Assembly (NCBI RefSeq): GCF_026230105.1
Contig: NC_079474.1
Span: 40,190,294 to 40,254,293 of the forward strand
Direction of reading: 5' to 3'
Length of the DNA stretch: 64,000 nucleotides
From: Diorhabda sublineata
Lineage: Eukaryota > Arthropoda > Insecta > Coleoptera > Chrysomelidae
The notes beneath the pieces were generated by a model. It was not told the origin of the DNA. It worked only from the letters and a program-made list of their open reading frames with translations, and made no database searches. The position numbers were made by a program, and so were the translations under genes. Positions within the stretch are counted from its first letter, which is position 1, and each line of letters begins with the position of its first letter. Below, in pieces: positions 51,101 through 63,022 of this stretch.

Positions 51101-54100
51101 GCCTTTATGGTTTGAAACTTCTTTTTGATACTTGATTCAAAATAATTGTAATTATTTTAAAAGAATCTATGATCTTCAAGGAATCGGGTTATTAGTTTAT
51201 AAAAAAAGAATCGGAAAGTAATGTTTCTGTTTTCTTTTGTTAATTGAAATCTAAAAAAAAAGGAATCGTTTTTGTAAAATTAAATTTCCGATTTTAAGAA
51301 AGTCAATTATAGATTGGTTGAAGTTCTAATAGATATTACGCCATTTTCCTATTGCTGAGGAAAACAGGAGTAGCAGTCCATATAACTGTATAGTCAAAAG
51401 TTCAACTTCATAGTTTTTATCATACTTAACAAGCTCTAATTTATATCTTCTTCTGCTGCCTTTGATCACCGCTTCTTTTTACTGAAAAATACAATCACAT
51501 TCAATTTTTTTCATCTGAGTGTACCACTCAAAGGTGTCAAATGTGATTATTCTCTACTTCCTTTTTGAAATATTCAACCTGATCACACTGTTTTACACAT
51601 TTAGGTGATTTAACGGTTCGTGTTTGGGATATCGAGTCTAACGACAACTACGTTCTTCCCACACAAATGAAACTGTATGATACTCAGGACAAATACCAGA
51701 CAGTAAACGAAATATTTACCTGCATTGCGTACTGCACCTTAAATCAAACTCTCTGTGGCGGTACTAATATAGGAAGAATGTATTTTTGGACAAAAAAACA
51801 GAACTATGCGAATTTGGAAAATCCTGAAGATGCTTGGGAATTGAACAATGTTAATACAATCAGTGGTACTATAAAGCAGTTAGCTTGGGGCTCTTTAATG
51901 CTCAGGTTACCTCTGTTGAGCGTTAATTGTGTCACATCCGTATATATAATGAAAGAACAGAGCATTTGCAGTTCTTTTTCAGAAAAAATTTGGGCGATAC
52001 AGAAGACTTCTACACAAATTTTGATTGAAAGTGACATTGGGGAATATTTGTTGGAGTTAGATGCCCAAGTGACTAACATGTCTATTTCTACTGAAATATT
52101 AGCATTTACTACCGGAAGAAGTATTTTGGTTTATGAAATATTATGGAATAATACCAAAATTGACAGAGCGAAGGAAGCTTCTGGCGATAATGGTGAGTTT
52201 TATTTTACTTAACCTCTTTTTAATATATCTTTATTGACTGATATTGATGGTTGCTTTAACAACTTTTTTCTAACGAAAAAAATAGATAACATATTTTGAT
52301 TTTCGATATAGTTGCAATGCAAAAGAGTTATGGGAATACTGGCTTCAAAAAAATATTATTTGGGTGTTGATGATAGCACATATGTTATAACTCGGGAGGT
52401 AAATATCAATATAACATCATAAATCAGTGACGGAGAATTTCTAAAATATTATATGCTTCAAAATAAAATCTTTCTTTTATTTGGAAATTTTTTATTTACA
52501 ATGCTTAGACTTCCGCATCTGTCAGGCTTAGGTTCGTAATGAAACACGTAAGTTTAGAACTTTAGAATCGTAGAATCCATTTATTGACGTCCCAGATAAG
52601 GGAAATCTGTATCATTGGCTATCCAGAAAGTCTCATATTGTCCTTTCTTAGTAGCATGTCTCGCTGGGGTGTATAAAGCCTCATACGTTTTTGTTTAATT
52701 TTTAATTATGATGTAATACGGTTTCCTTTATTACAATTGCGCCATCGTCTTGTGCAGTATTTTCAAGGTGCATAGTATGATACACTAAATTTGATAAATG
52801 ACTCCTTTGTAAAATGTGCGTCTACAATGAGGCACATTTTTGTAGCTTTAGAATTTTTTTTGGTGTTGCAATAACTCGTTAGTTGCTTTTCGTTAGTCTC
52901 GTAAGTCTAGAGCGGCTGGACCGATTTGGCTAATTTTGGTGTTGAATTATTCGTTCAGAAAAGGTTTGAAAGGTGAATAAATACGAAAATGCTCGGAATT
53001 AAATAAAAACAATTTTGTTTTTCATTGATGTTTTGTCACATTAAACTTCTGAAACGCTACCATAATATTTGACATTTGACAACCAACTAACATGTCGATT
53101 CATCCTCTATGTCGATTGATACCTCAGACAAAGAGTGCATCCTTCTATCTTTGTGAGTGACGATTACCTGTACGTGCGCGAGAACTTTCTTTACTTCGGT
53201 GATCTTTTGTGATTATGACACTTTACTGCTAGCATTCGAGTATTTTTGCAACAATATGAAACTGCAAATATGTTTTGCGAAGCAGTTGTTAAACATTGGA
53301 AATAATAAAGTCGCAGTGGACACCTCGACCGGATTCATCACATTCCTCACAGATTTCTGTCACATCTTAGACTTAAAAGAGAAGCTAATTCAGCGTGTTT
53401 TCCTAAATATAACGCAACAGTTCAATAACCAAGACAGTTGGTTTCTTTGAAATCAGTCGATACCGTAATGAACCAGGATAACGTACTCAACTATCCTACG
53501 GAGTGTTTAAAATTACTGGTATTGCCGGGATTACCACCCCATAATTTGCATTTAAAAGTCGGATCAGTTGTCATCATGCTGCATAACATTATCAACCACG
53601 ATCGTGCCATGGAACAAGACTGGCTGTGAAAAAGGTGATAAATAATGACATTGAAGTAAAAATTATAAATGGAAAATACAAAGGAGAGGATGTCTTGATA
53701 CTGCACATACCGATGATTCCAAAGGATTCACCATTCGATTTTAAACGTTTACAATTTCCGGCACTTCTGGTTTTTGCGATAACTATAAATAAATCGCAAG
53801 GCCAGTCGTTGGAAGTTTGTGGAATCAACTTGGAGTGTCCCTGTTTCGCGCATGGACAATACGTCGCGTTTTCATGCGTCGGAAAACCGTCACCAGAAAA
53901 CAAAAAAATACAGTTTATCAAAAAGCTTTAAATTGTTTAACAGACTGTTGCACAGACTTTTGAAGCCTATAAATAGCCAGTATTTCAAGAAAACTTTTTT
54001 TTGTAAGTAACCAACATCATGTGTAATTAATCGAAAATAATAATAATACTTCATTCATACCGAGCATTTTTTTTATTTGTTCTAATAAAAAAGGGATTCC

Positions 54101-57100
54101 TTTCGTGTGATTTAAGTTTATTTCATACAAAAGTTTAGGTCTTTCATTTATCGATTGAGGAAGTACGAAGTCTGCCGGATCAGCAAGTCAAAAATATAAT
54201 TCATACAAGAAGATATTAATATTTACTTATTTTTTTGTTATAATCCTGTATTACTCGTAGCTACATACTTTTTATGAACAAGAGAAAATTTTAACTGATT
54301 TTAAGATGAGGAGAACAGTGATATATTTATTTATTATATATTTCTAGGAACCAACAATTTCTCAGTTCGTCGTCTAACAAGTTTTGACGATGAAAACGAG
54401 TCCATTAGAGTATATTATAAAAAGATAATATCAATGAACGCGAAAACTGTTTCCATTTTTACATGGAGTGGTACTTTTCTATTTACCATAGCTACTGGTA
54501 TGGCCGAAGGTGAAAATATTGATATTGATGTTAGCTCTAATTTTTTGACTATCTTTACTATGGAAGGTTTTTTGAAGATTTATGATTTATCCGTAGGTTA
54601 GTTACTAGATTAATATATTTATTATGTAGTTGGAAAAACATTTATTGAAAGCCTATTGTAGTTTATGCTTTCACGGTCAAAATTTTTTCAACAAATTTAA
54701 CTGTAAAAAGGAGTTCTATTTTTGCTTTATCCAATTGCGGTTATCTGTTATCAAAAAAGACACTTGTTCTATTGGTTATTATAATTTTGGTTGTTGTTAT
54801 TTTTCGAATTGATCAAAAATGCTTGATTTTTTCTCTTCAAAATCACAATTATTAGTACTACACACGATCACGGACGAGGATACCCACAGATTTATTGGCA
54901 AAGGACCTCAATTGAACGGAGTAATATATTTTAAAAAAACTTAAAACATTGCGCCCAGATACTGCAAAACTTACGTTATGGGAAATTCAATGAAATCTAA
55001 TTATATTTTATACAATCTTCAACTCCAATTAAAAAATTACAAAACTCGCATGTTATTATTTATTGAGATTTTGCTGTTACAAATATCAATTAGTAACAGC
55101 AAACTCTCAATACAATTGAACTGTTCAATGCAGAAGTTGCAGGTCTAAAAGTCTTTGGAAGCTCTTTTCCTCCCGATCCCAAATATACCAGCAAGTGCTT
55201 TTGTATAGAGAATACTGAAAAACTGTTATAAGAAGTAGAAGAATTAGGTGACTGGGCCATGTAAGAAGAAAGGATGAAGAGACAACAATAAGAAGAGTGT
55301 GGAGAGGTCAACCAGAAGGGAAGTGCCCACTGGGAAGAGCAAGAGCAAGATGAAATGACCAAGTAGATGAATATGTAAGGACACTTAGTGGAGAAGTAAG
55401 CATGACTGAGGATAGAAAATTACGGACGCAACTTTTTGGCGAGGCCAAAGATCAACTTGGATATGAGTGGACACAGTAATAGTAGTAGTAGTAGTAGTAG
55501 TAGTAAGGAAACTGGGTTCAGATAGATCACCTATCAGCTGATTGCGAATCATAACTCAAAACCAGATTTAGATCACAGTTTCCGAATATCACGTCAATTT
55601 ACGGTGGAAATTTCAAATTTAAAACATGATCTAGAAGAACTTTTTTGAATTAATGAAATATTTATGTAGTTATATAATAGATTTCTTGATGTTTAATATT
55701 ATCGAGCAGTTATCAATAATTCATAGCCTCACACTGATTTTGTTTAATACCAATAAGCTATTTTTATGTTGAAACGCCGAAAAGTTTATAAAGTAACAAA
55801 TAAATTATGCTGCTCATGGGAATTAATAATAGCCAATCGTTTGAGGGAAATAAATCATTTTTAAGGTTTAAAAAATCATAGACACATGAAGTAACCTATT
55901 AGCTGATCGCTTTTATCCACTGGTTGACCAGGGTGCAAAGGATTTTATCATATGACTACGACTTGATTAACTCAGTTTTCTAACAAGAATGAACGTGAAC
56001 GGGCTTAGTTTCCGAACAATCAGATTTAGATCGGCTTAACCCCGATCATAGATTCCGAAAAGTTCTCATGTCAGTCTGTTTCTCTATTATTAAATAAAAA
56101 TATTCACAAAAATTATGTGAACTTATTTCAAAAATCTGACTTTTCCATTATGTCAATACCATTCAATAAAAGGTACTGGAAATAACAGTTACAAACAAAA
56201 TTGAAAAAATTGAGCCCTAAAATGACTTGAATAATTTTCAAAAGACCATGTGCTAATAAAAAGAGGATGACGAAATTGTTTATATACTGGAGGATATTAT
56301 AAACGGATTATTAGGGAGCACAGTTAAGTTTTATGGAACTGGAAAGTTTTAATGGGAAGAAGACGCATGAATGGTTCCGATGATAAAAACAGTATCAACT
56401 AAAAATTGCAATCTTTATGTACAGAGCTATTATAGTTTTCTCAATTTGGTTAAACTATTTGGGATAGTACAGAATACAATGTTTACACCACCACTACATC
56501 AACACTCACAATTACACTGTCTCACGCGCGTTTCGATAACCAAGTTATCGTCTTCAGAGACCACCCTTTAGTTTAGTAGTCAAATAATGAACATGTATAT
56601 TCCCGCCAAGGAGTTGATTGATTTGCGTGGGAGAAGGTTTATTGGTGGGAAAATTTAATATAAAACAGGTAAGTCAAGTTATTAGTGTAATTGTAAGTTG
56701 GTGTAGTGGTGGTGTAAACAGTAAGAATATCGCCAACGGTTCCAGAAATTCCAACTTATTTGGGGTGGTATTATTGTAGCTATGTTTCTAGTGGTTAATT
56801 TTTGTTTTTAATAATCTCAACATTGTCATTATCACTAAAGTAAATTTGTTCTCCACAAAAATATCATAAAAACATGTCAGGATTATTTAGTTCTCATGGC
56901 CACTTAAATTTTGTCGAACTTCCAAAGCTTTATGAGGAGGCGCCCATCCTGTTGCCAAATTATTTGTTCTTCGACAGAAAACAGGGATATCTCTAGTTAT
57001 CCTTTCTAAATATGTAATCCTTTCGGTCACCCTCGCACTAGCCCAGAGGGTTCTCCAGAAATTGACAATTCCTTGGACTCCGCTAGCTTTGAAGGAAGAC

Positions 57101-60100
57101 TCTTTCACAGAGTATTTTTAGATTTTGATTTAATTCCCTCGGTTTATTTATTTTTTTCCACGTAAAAAATTTTTAGCAATCATTTGAAATTCTTTTTCCT
57201 TCATATTTACCCAACAACGAAAACAGTTTTCTTTTTGTGGGTATTAAAACAACGGTTTTACATACTGGTCTTAAGACCATTTTCAACACAATGGATTGTC
57301 CGAGGTTTACAATAACCATGTCGCGGCGCTACTATCTATAGAAGGATACTTACATCATCAATTACATAGTAACTACTTTTATTCATAACAATTCTTTACT
57401 TAAAGAAATAATAATAACCATTATTATTAGGTTCACATAATTTGGTACCGTTAAGATGCATTGCGCATGTGCTTATTATCCAACTTGTATGTACGATTAA
57501 AACTAATATATTATTCTTAGATCTACGTAAAATCTTTTTTATACATTATAATCATTTTTTAGTAATTTAATAACTCACAAAATCACAATGAATTTTAACT
57601 CGTTAGAGAATTTTCCTGCTAATTATTAGCAATATATAATCAACTTTTCTTTACATTTCTGTACCTATAAGTTCACAATATACTTTTTCATGTTTGACAT
57701 TTTGACATTCTTAAATACAAAATATACAAAAATTTACACCAAAAACTTCATTGTTTAATACAAGTTTGGTTGTTTTAAAAAATTTTTACTCAATCAACCT
57801 ATTGCACTGATTATTGAATTCTGATATTTATAGAACAACCAAAACTTCTAACTCCAGTGCGAACGATGTTTGAAATGGTACCCGATTTTGGAGAAATAAT
57901 TCAGGCTAAAACCAATTCGAATGGTACTAAAGTCGCCTTCACATTGGCAGCTGCAAATCTTGTACCAGATGGAAAATTATATGTTTGGGATATAGAAATA
58001 GATACAGTTGCGGTTTATGATTTTAGAAAATATGATTTCTTGGAAAACCCTCCGATTGATAATATTGATAATAAGGAGAAAGAAACTAGAACGGAACACA
58101 TTTTAGATGATAACTGTAAGAATAGGATTCCAGTGGGATTTTGTTGGGAACAAAATGATTCCAGGCTCTTAATTTGTAGTGCCAGAAAACTTAAGATGTT
58201 AGTGCCGAAGAAAGGATTTAATGCAAGATCTAAATCAGGTGAAATAAAATGATATTTTGGAAATTTAACAATTACCATAATTGGACGCTTTTATTTCTAG
58301 AAGAAAATAAAAATGTAACAGACGATGATAATATTTTGGTTACGATGTTTGTGTCTCCTGAAAACAATATCAAAATTCACGACATTAAACTGACAGATAT
58401 TGAAACCAAATTGTTGGCATGCGTTGCTCCTTTCGTTGTGTCTGTTCAAAAATTGAGTATCGTCAGAGATATTATGAATGATTTTATTGGATTGGAAAAA
58501 TGTGACGACGTCACTGGAAAAGCTATATTGGATTTCAGTTATTACTCATCTTTAGGTAAGTTCTGTAGCTACTAATATAATTTATAGCAACGAAATAGGA
58601 TAGCTAAAAAGTCTTTTCTGAATCTTACTTAATTTTTTCTTTACAAAAAAAGATGATATTCAAATAGGAGGATTTTCTGGAATATTCCCTTACATTTATG
58701 TTTTTAACATTGTCTCCTATTACATCTAACCACTATTTTCAACAATGCCCTAACATTTTTTAACCTGCCATAAAATAACTTCAGTCTTTCTCCTCAAACT
58801 AAACGTTTACGTTTTCGATAACATTTCTCCTGTAAGTGAAAGCTTGAGGCTAGGAAACAGGAAAAGTCATTTATAGCCAGATCTGGTGATTACGGTGGAT
58901 GGTCAAACAATTCGAAGTACAATTCGTGAATCTTAGCCATGGCGATCACCGAAGTAATAGAAGGTATGTCATCCTTATGGAAAAACACTTTCTTTCTCTT
59001 CAAATACGGCCGCTTTTTTCTAATATCTCGATTCACTGTATTCAACAATGATGCTTGATACTCTCCTATGGAGATAATCCCATGACTATCCCAAAAAACA
59101 GTCGTAATTACTTTCCCGGCCGATGAAACCGTCTTTGCGTTCCTTAAAGCAGGTTTGCTATTTGCAATTCACAATCTTGACAGTTTCTAATTTCAGTAGT
59201 GCAGTGGTTGATCCAAATTTCATCTACTGTTATTAATCGATGATATTTCACTTAAAACGCGTAAATAAGTTCTGTGAAGTTTTCATTCAAATGGGGACTG
59301 GGTCCAATAAATGTGATCTATGTATATCTGGGCCGTTTTCCAAATAATTTTTAGTTTACATTTCCTTCATTAGAACAACCTAGCGAGCTTTTTTGTGTGG
59401 AGCACCATCAGCATCAGTAGTAACTTCTTAAGATGCTAACAGCACTAGTTGGCGAAACTTCTATTGGCAATAGTCATTTTCGATGATGGTCCAATAGCCC
59501 AAGAAACATTCACTTGGTGATATTTTCATTGTCTTCTAGTTATTTGTTTAATATTTATGAAATACGAAATTGCCCCTCCCTAAAACAGTTGGCTGGAAAC
59601 ACCCTTGGCATTACTAATTATTTAACATTATTCTATAGGTGATATGGACTCCGCCTTTAAATCTATCAAACTAATCGAGAGTAAGGGAGTATGGAATAGT
59701 TTAGCAAAAATGTGCGTAAAAACTAAAAGACTAGATGTTGCCAGTGTTTGTTTGGGTCACGTGGGAAATGCAGGAGCTGCTCGAGCTTTAAGACTTGCTG
59801 ATGCCGATAATACTTTGGAATTAGAAGCGAAAGTTGCTCTCTTAGCTATTCACTTGAATATGCTGGTAAGAAATAAGTTTGTTTCAAAGACATTCAGAAA
59901 TTGTCGTTTCTTTAAATTACCTTCGAAGGACCAATTCTTGATTTTATTCTTTCTGAAATGGAAGACTGAATAAATATTGACTTTTTTGTTACACCAAGAT
60001 TTGTTTGCACTGTTTTTAATTATAGTATAACGATACTGGAGGGTCTGTGCATTTTATGGCGTTATAGAGTCTTATCGTTGAATGGAGAGAAGAAGAATCA

Positions 60101-62323
60101 GAATTATAAAAAGGAACGTTTCTATCAGAAATAGTTATTAAATAAAAAACAATCTTATTTTAACGGAATTGAATACATTCTGATATTTTTGTCTGAGGTC
60201 TTTTGATGCACCACTTTTTTTTAAGAAGATGCGGAAATCCAAGTAACAGATTCCACCAGAAGAGCTGATGGATATGTAGAGCTCCCGTAGCCTACCCGCC
60301 ATCTTCTGTCATCTCCGTCCAACCAGGAACTATTGTTTTCCGTGTATGTTGTTCCATTTGTTAGGATTGTTGTTGTTTCTTTATAGCTTCGGTAAGTTAG
60401 AATCGCGTTCTTGGGCAAAATTTAATTAGAAGCTGTAAATACAATTTGGTTAGGAATTCCATCAATTCTAAGAAGGCACTTGAAAACCACGGAAAAGTTA
60501 GTTGAAACTAATAAAAAACCAGTTCTACTGCGGCGTTTCCTTTATTGGAAAATACACTGGAGATCTAAAGACATAAAACATATTTTGATGCTTAGGTTTA
60601 CGATAATTTACAACAAAGTGATTGGAAACTAAGAAGGCAATTTTACATTCTGGCTTTCAATCGTGCTTGTACGCAAAAAGAGCAAGAGAGCATTTTGTAG
60701 GGAATTAAAAAATTTTTTATTATATAATAGTTTCGTTATTCAAATATAATCAAATAAGGTATTTTCTTATTTTAAACTCTTATTTTTTGCTCTGCGCCAC
60801 CCATTTCCTGGTAAACAATTTTTTTCCTCAAATACTCATTATCATGGAAATGAGTGAAAATTTTGAGCATGTTACAACACTTTTTCAGTCTGAAACGGTT
60901 CACAAACGATACCAAAGTCGGTTGGAACACGTTCCTATAATGGTAAATGCTCGGTTGGAACACGTAATCTGTATTGCGCATAATCGTCACTCAGAGAAAG
61001 TGTTAGATTGCATAGGGAGAGTAATAAAACAAAAATGACAAAATCAAAGTTACTGAATGCACTGTTTACACCAGCACTACTTCAACACTCACGATTACCT
61101 TCAGTCTCTGAAGACGATAACTTGGTTATCGAAACGTGCAACAGACAATGTAATTGTGAGTCATGGTATACTGGTGGAGTAAACAGTGTATTCAGTATGA
61201 ATATCAACAACGGCTCCAGAAACTTAGTGGTAATGAGTTGTTACGAAGCACTCTCTTGGATTGTCACGCTGAAATAATCATCTGCTATGTACCTGGACAC
61301 CATTAACTCTATAGCAGAGAGGTTTACTAAAAGTGGGATAAGAGGATTCCGAAGAGGCATTAACAGTGCTACTACCGATGAGATGTTAAAAGTTAAGACC
61401 CACGAATCATGTTATATGGTCACACAAAAGTGATTGCAAGATATCTAGAGCGATTTAGTCAAGGATAAATGAAAAGAAAACAAAAAAGATCTACGAAACA
61501 ATCCAGAAGACCACTAAAGTAATTCCATAAATGGGAAGTGACAACAAACAACTATTGCAAAGAGTCGCCCTGTCTTGACGAAAAAATGAAATCAAATGCT
61601 GAACGACACAATAAATTGTCTCAAAACAGAACTAGAAATAGATTCTGATTAGAAATGCTAACAAATAAGCTATAAAAAGATAAAAGATGGGAGGGTTATT
61701 AGCTAGTTTCCAAATCGTGGAAAATAAAGGGTAACATAATGAGCCCCAAGCTCACTAGTTAATCACGACCAATCCAGACCGAAGGTGTCCGTACCTAACC
61801 TATATGGTATATATACACTGTATATTACCTTGTAGCTATCTATATTGTTTTCGTACTTTTTTCAGTTTGATTATTTATGTTTTTTGTTTGTTCTGTTAAT
61901 CCTCCATAAGTCATAAAAGTTGAGTATACTGCGGGAATCAATTCTTTTTCTTCTACTCTACTTATATTTCCAAATGTTTCAAGATTCTTCACTATTGTTT
62001 CTTAATTTATTTGAATTATATTTGTATTATTCATAGGAAGAAGCAGAACAATTATATATCCAATGTGGTCGATACGATCTTCTAAATAAATTACTTCGTA
62101 GCCGTAATAAGCTGGATGCTGCACATGCTGTAGCCGAATCTAACGACAGGATAAACTTGAGAAATACAGAGCATACTTGGGCTAGAATGTTAGAACAATC
62201 GGGAGATTTTAAAGAAGCAGCTGCAAGATATGAGCGAGCTAATACACACCTATACGATGTTCCTAGAATGCTTAGCGATCATCCGCAACAGCTGCAGAAT
62301 TATATGGCGATAACGAAAGATAA
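45196..62323 (+). CDS. IFT140: Intraflagellar transport protein 140 (IFT-A), 5' part of gene
   Basis: Ten exons, all GT-AG and in phase: 45196-45342, 47258-47485, 48980-49253, 49313-49579, 51605-52192, 54348-54596, 57834-58238, 58301-58555, 59639-59865 and 62037-62323, giving 975 codons so far. The last donor (GTAAGT at 62324) leads out of the window, so the C-terminus (about 400 aa in relatives) is missing. The N-terminal WD40 region includes TTLAWHPTKIILVTGWENGE, EGLAKAAVNGDEHALDMFSN and LTVRVWDIES. The second propeller has GKLYVWDIEIDTVAVYDF. The alpha-solenoid has DFIGLEKCDDVTGKAILDFS, MDSAFKSIKLIESKGVWNSL, MCVKTKRLDVASVCLGH and NTHLYDVPRMLSDHP. IFT140 is a core subunit of IFT-A, needed for retrograde transport and membrane-protein entry in cilia. 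In insects that mainly means sensory neurons. Introns are large and rich in mobile elements. Confidence 0.95.
45343..48979. other. IFT140 introns 1 and 2 (exon 2 between them), unassigned sequence
   Basis: The intron parts (45343-47257 and 47486-48979) show no confident element. A 47-codon ATG frame near 46550 with several Cys, and an unrecognised frame around 48780-48960 (plus) before exon 3, were seen. Neither has splice support. Confidence 0.45.
50040..50900 (-). mobile_element. Decayed LINE 3' fragment in IFT140 intron 4
   Basis: Minus-strand reading with many breaks resembles the C-terminal part of RTE/jockey-like LINEs: a KKMVKK block, then NYWGRRENGQ, KAQRIK-stop-LESV and RKTTNGRSGNQKKRKP. 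The match is weak and depends on tolerating several frameshifts. Confidence 0.5.
52860..54010 (+). mobile_element. Helitron fragment with Pif1-like helicase C-terminus, in IFT140 intron 5
   Basis: The left part (about 52905-53010) has GGACCGATTTGGCTAATTTT and AATACGAAAATGCTCGGAATT, sequence common at insect Helitrons. Plus-strand frames then read FAKQLLNIGNNKVAVDTST, FCHILDLKEKLIQRVF, VDTVMNQDNVLNYPTE and LPGLPPHNLHLKVGSVVIML. KYKGEDVLILHIPMIPKDSP, LVFAITINKSQGQSLEVCG and CFAHGQYVAFSCVGKPS follow. These are the last motifs of a RepHel helicase. At least three frame breaks exist and no Rep domain is present. The family's TINKSQGQSL motif is intact. Confidence 0.88.
55090..55480 (+). mobile_element. 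LINE 3' end in IFT140 intron 6
   Basis: Plus-strand frames read RIR-stop-LGHVRRKDEETTIRRVWRG, then QPEGKCPLGRARAR and DRKLRTQLFGEAKDQLGYEW, the C-terminal tail of an insect LINE, ending in a (TAG)n simple repeat. Few breaks compared with the other LINE remnants suggest a younger insertion. Confidence 0.8.
55480..55505. repeat. (TAG)n microsatellite at the LINE 3' end
   Basis: About eight TAG units directly after the LINE tail. It may be the element's own 3' repeat rather than an independent microsatellite. Confidence 0.85.
56479..56760. repeat. Hairpin-containing repeat, copy 1 (IFT140 intron 6)
   Basis: The ends TGTTTACACCACCACTAC and GTAGTGGTGGTGTAAACA are inverted repeats. Inside is the palindrome CGATAACCAAGTTATCG (about 56536-56552) with flanking TTTCG and TCTTCAGAGAC. 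Downstream text (GAATATCGCCAACGGTTCCAGAAA) also matches copy 2, so the repeat extends past the inverted ends. It could be part of a Penelope-like or other retroelement; this is not resolved. Confidence 0.68.
57266..57279. repeat. 14-bp perfect palindrome TGGTCTTAAGACCA
   Basis: A perfect palindrome in IFT140 intron 6, set in ACATAC...TTTTCAACAC, similar in style to the hairpins in the neighbouring repeats. No function assigned. Confidence 0.6.
58780..59500 (-). mobile_element. mariner transposase remnant in IFT140 intron 8
   Basis: The minus strand reads DEIWINHCTTEIRN (near 59190-59230, around the first catalytic Asp), then KTVSSAGKVITTVFWDSHG, YLKRKKVFFHKDDIPS (second Asp) and MAKIHELYFELFDHPP-stop-SPDLAINDF (third Asp, about 58870). 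The three Asp are visible, but stops and frame changes disable the gene. It lies antisense to IFT140. Ends were not identified. Confidence 0.82.
59866..62036. other. IFT140 intron 9, mostly unassigned
   Basis: It contains hairpin repeat copy 2 (61060-61225). CGGTTGGAACACGT is present twice within about 40 bp (60919 and 60953). An A-rich stretch at 61280-61700 may be decayed retroelement coding sequence (IAERFTKSGIRGFRRGIN in one frame), but it cannot be assigned. Confidence 0.45.
61060..61225. repeat. Hairpin-containing repeat, copy 2 (IFT140 intron 9)
   Basis: It shares with copy 1 the ends (CTGTTTACACCAGCACTAC and TGGTGGAGTAAACAGT), the palindrome GATAACTTGGTTATC (about 61118-61132) and the downstream block GAATATCAACAACGGCTCCAGAAA. 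The core is inverted relative to copy 1 but the flank is in the same orientation. Confidence 0.68.
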
Positions 62324-63022
62324 GTAAGTTTTGTTGAGTGTTTAATAGAAGTTATTTAAACGCCATGTCATTATTTTGTCGAATGATTGATATTTAATCA
62401 ACGTTTATTTTTAGAATTTAGAGATTTATTAGTTTTAACAATAAGATATTCATTTTTGTTGTCGAACGCTCTCCATTTTCTTCTGTTTTTGGTTATTTCT
62501 GCAGCTTCTTTCCATGTGCGTAGAGAGCTGTCTCTTTTCTTTTGCTTCTTGTTTTATAATTTAGTGTTTGTTTGGTTATGTTTGTTGTTGGTTTCCGTAG
62601 GGGAAAATGTATCCATTTCCATTTTCTCTTTACTTTTTCAAAAAAGTTCGCACATAAGTCATAGCTGTTAATTAACAAATGAAATAAAGAAGGCCTGGTC
62701 CCATGTTGCAGAAGGCATACAATATTTTACTTGACAACGCATCAATACCACGTGGCGTCGTCCTAATGAGAAAAAGCATGATGTAGAAAATTTATATTTT
62801 CAGGACGAGAACCCTCATCTTGCCTTATGTACAATATGAGAGGAACCTATGGTGATATTTTATGCATTAATAATATATATTTGGAATTATAAAGTAATTT
62901 ATACTCAACACAATCTATAATATTTGAACATCACATTATAAAATGAAAGAACGTCAATCGTCACAATTAATATTTCAATGTATCTTTTTAGACATTGTTC
63001 TAAACTTTACTTCTCTAACTTA

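Noticed and set aside
52311..52398. Possible IFT140 exon reading VMGILASKKYYLGVDDSTY
   Set aside because: Open and exon-like, but joining it breaks the phase. Exon 51605-52192 joins directly to 54348-54596 in phase, and the protein then matches the expected IFT140 order.
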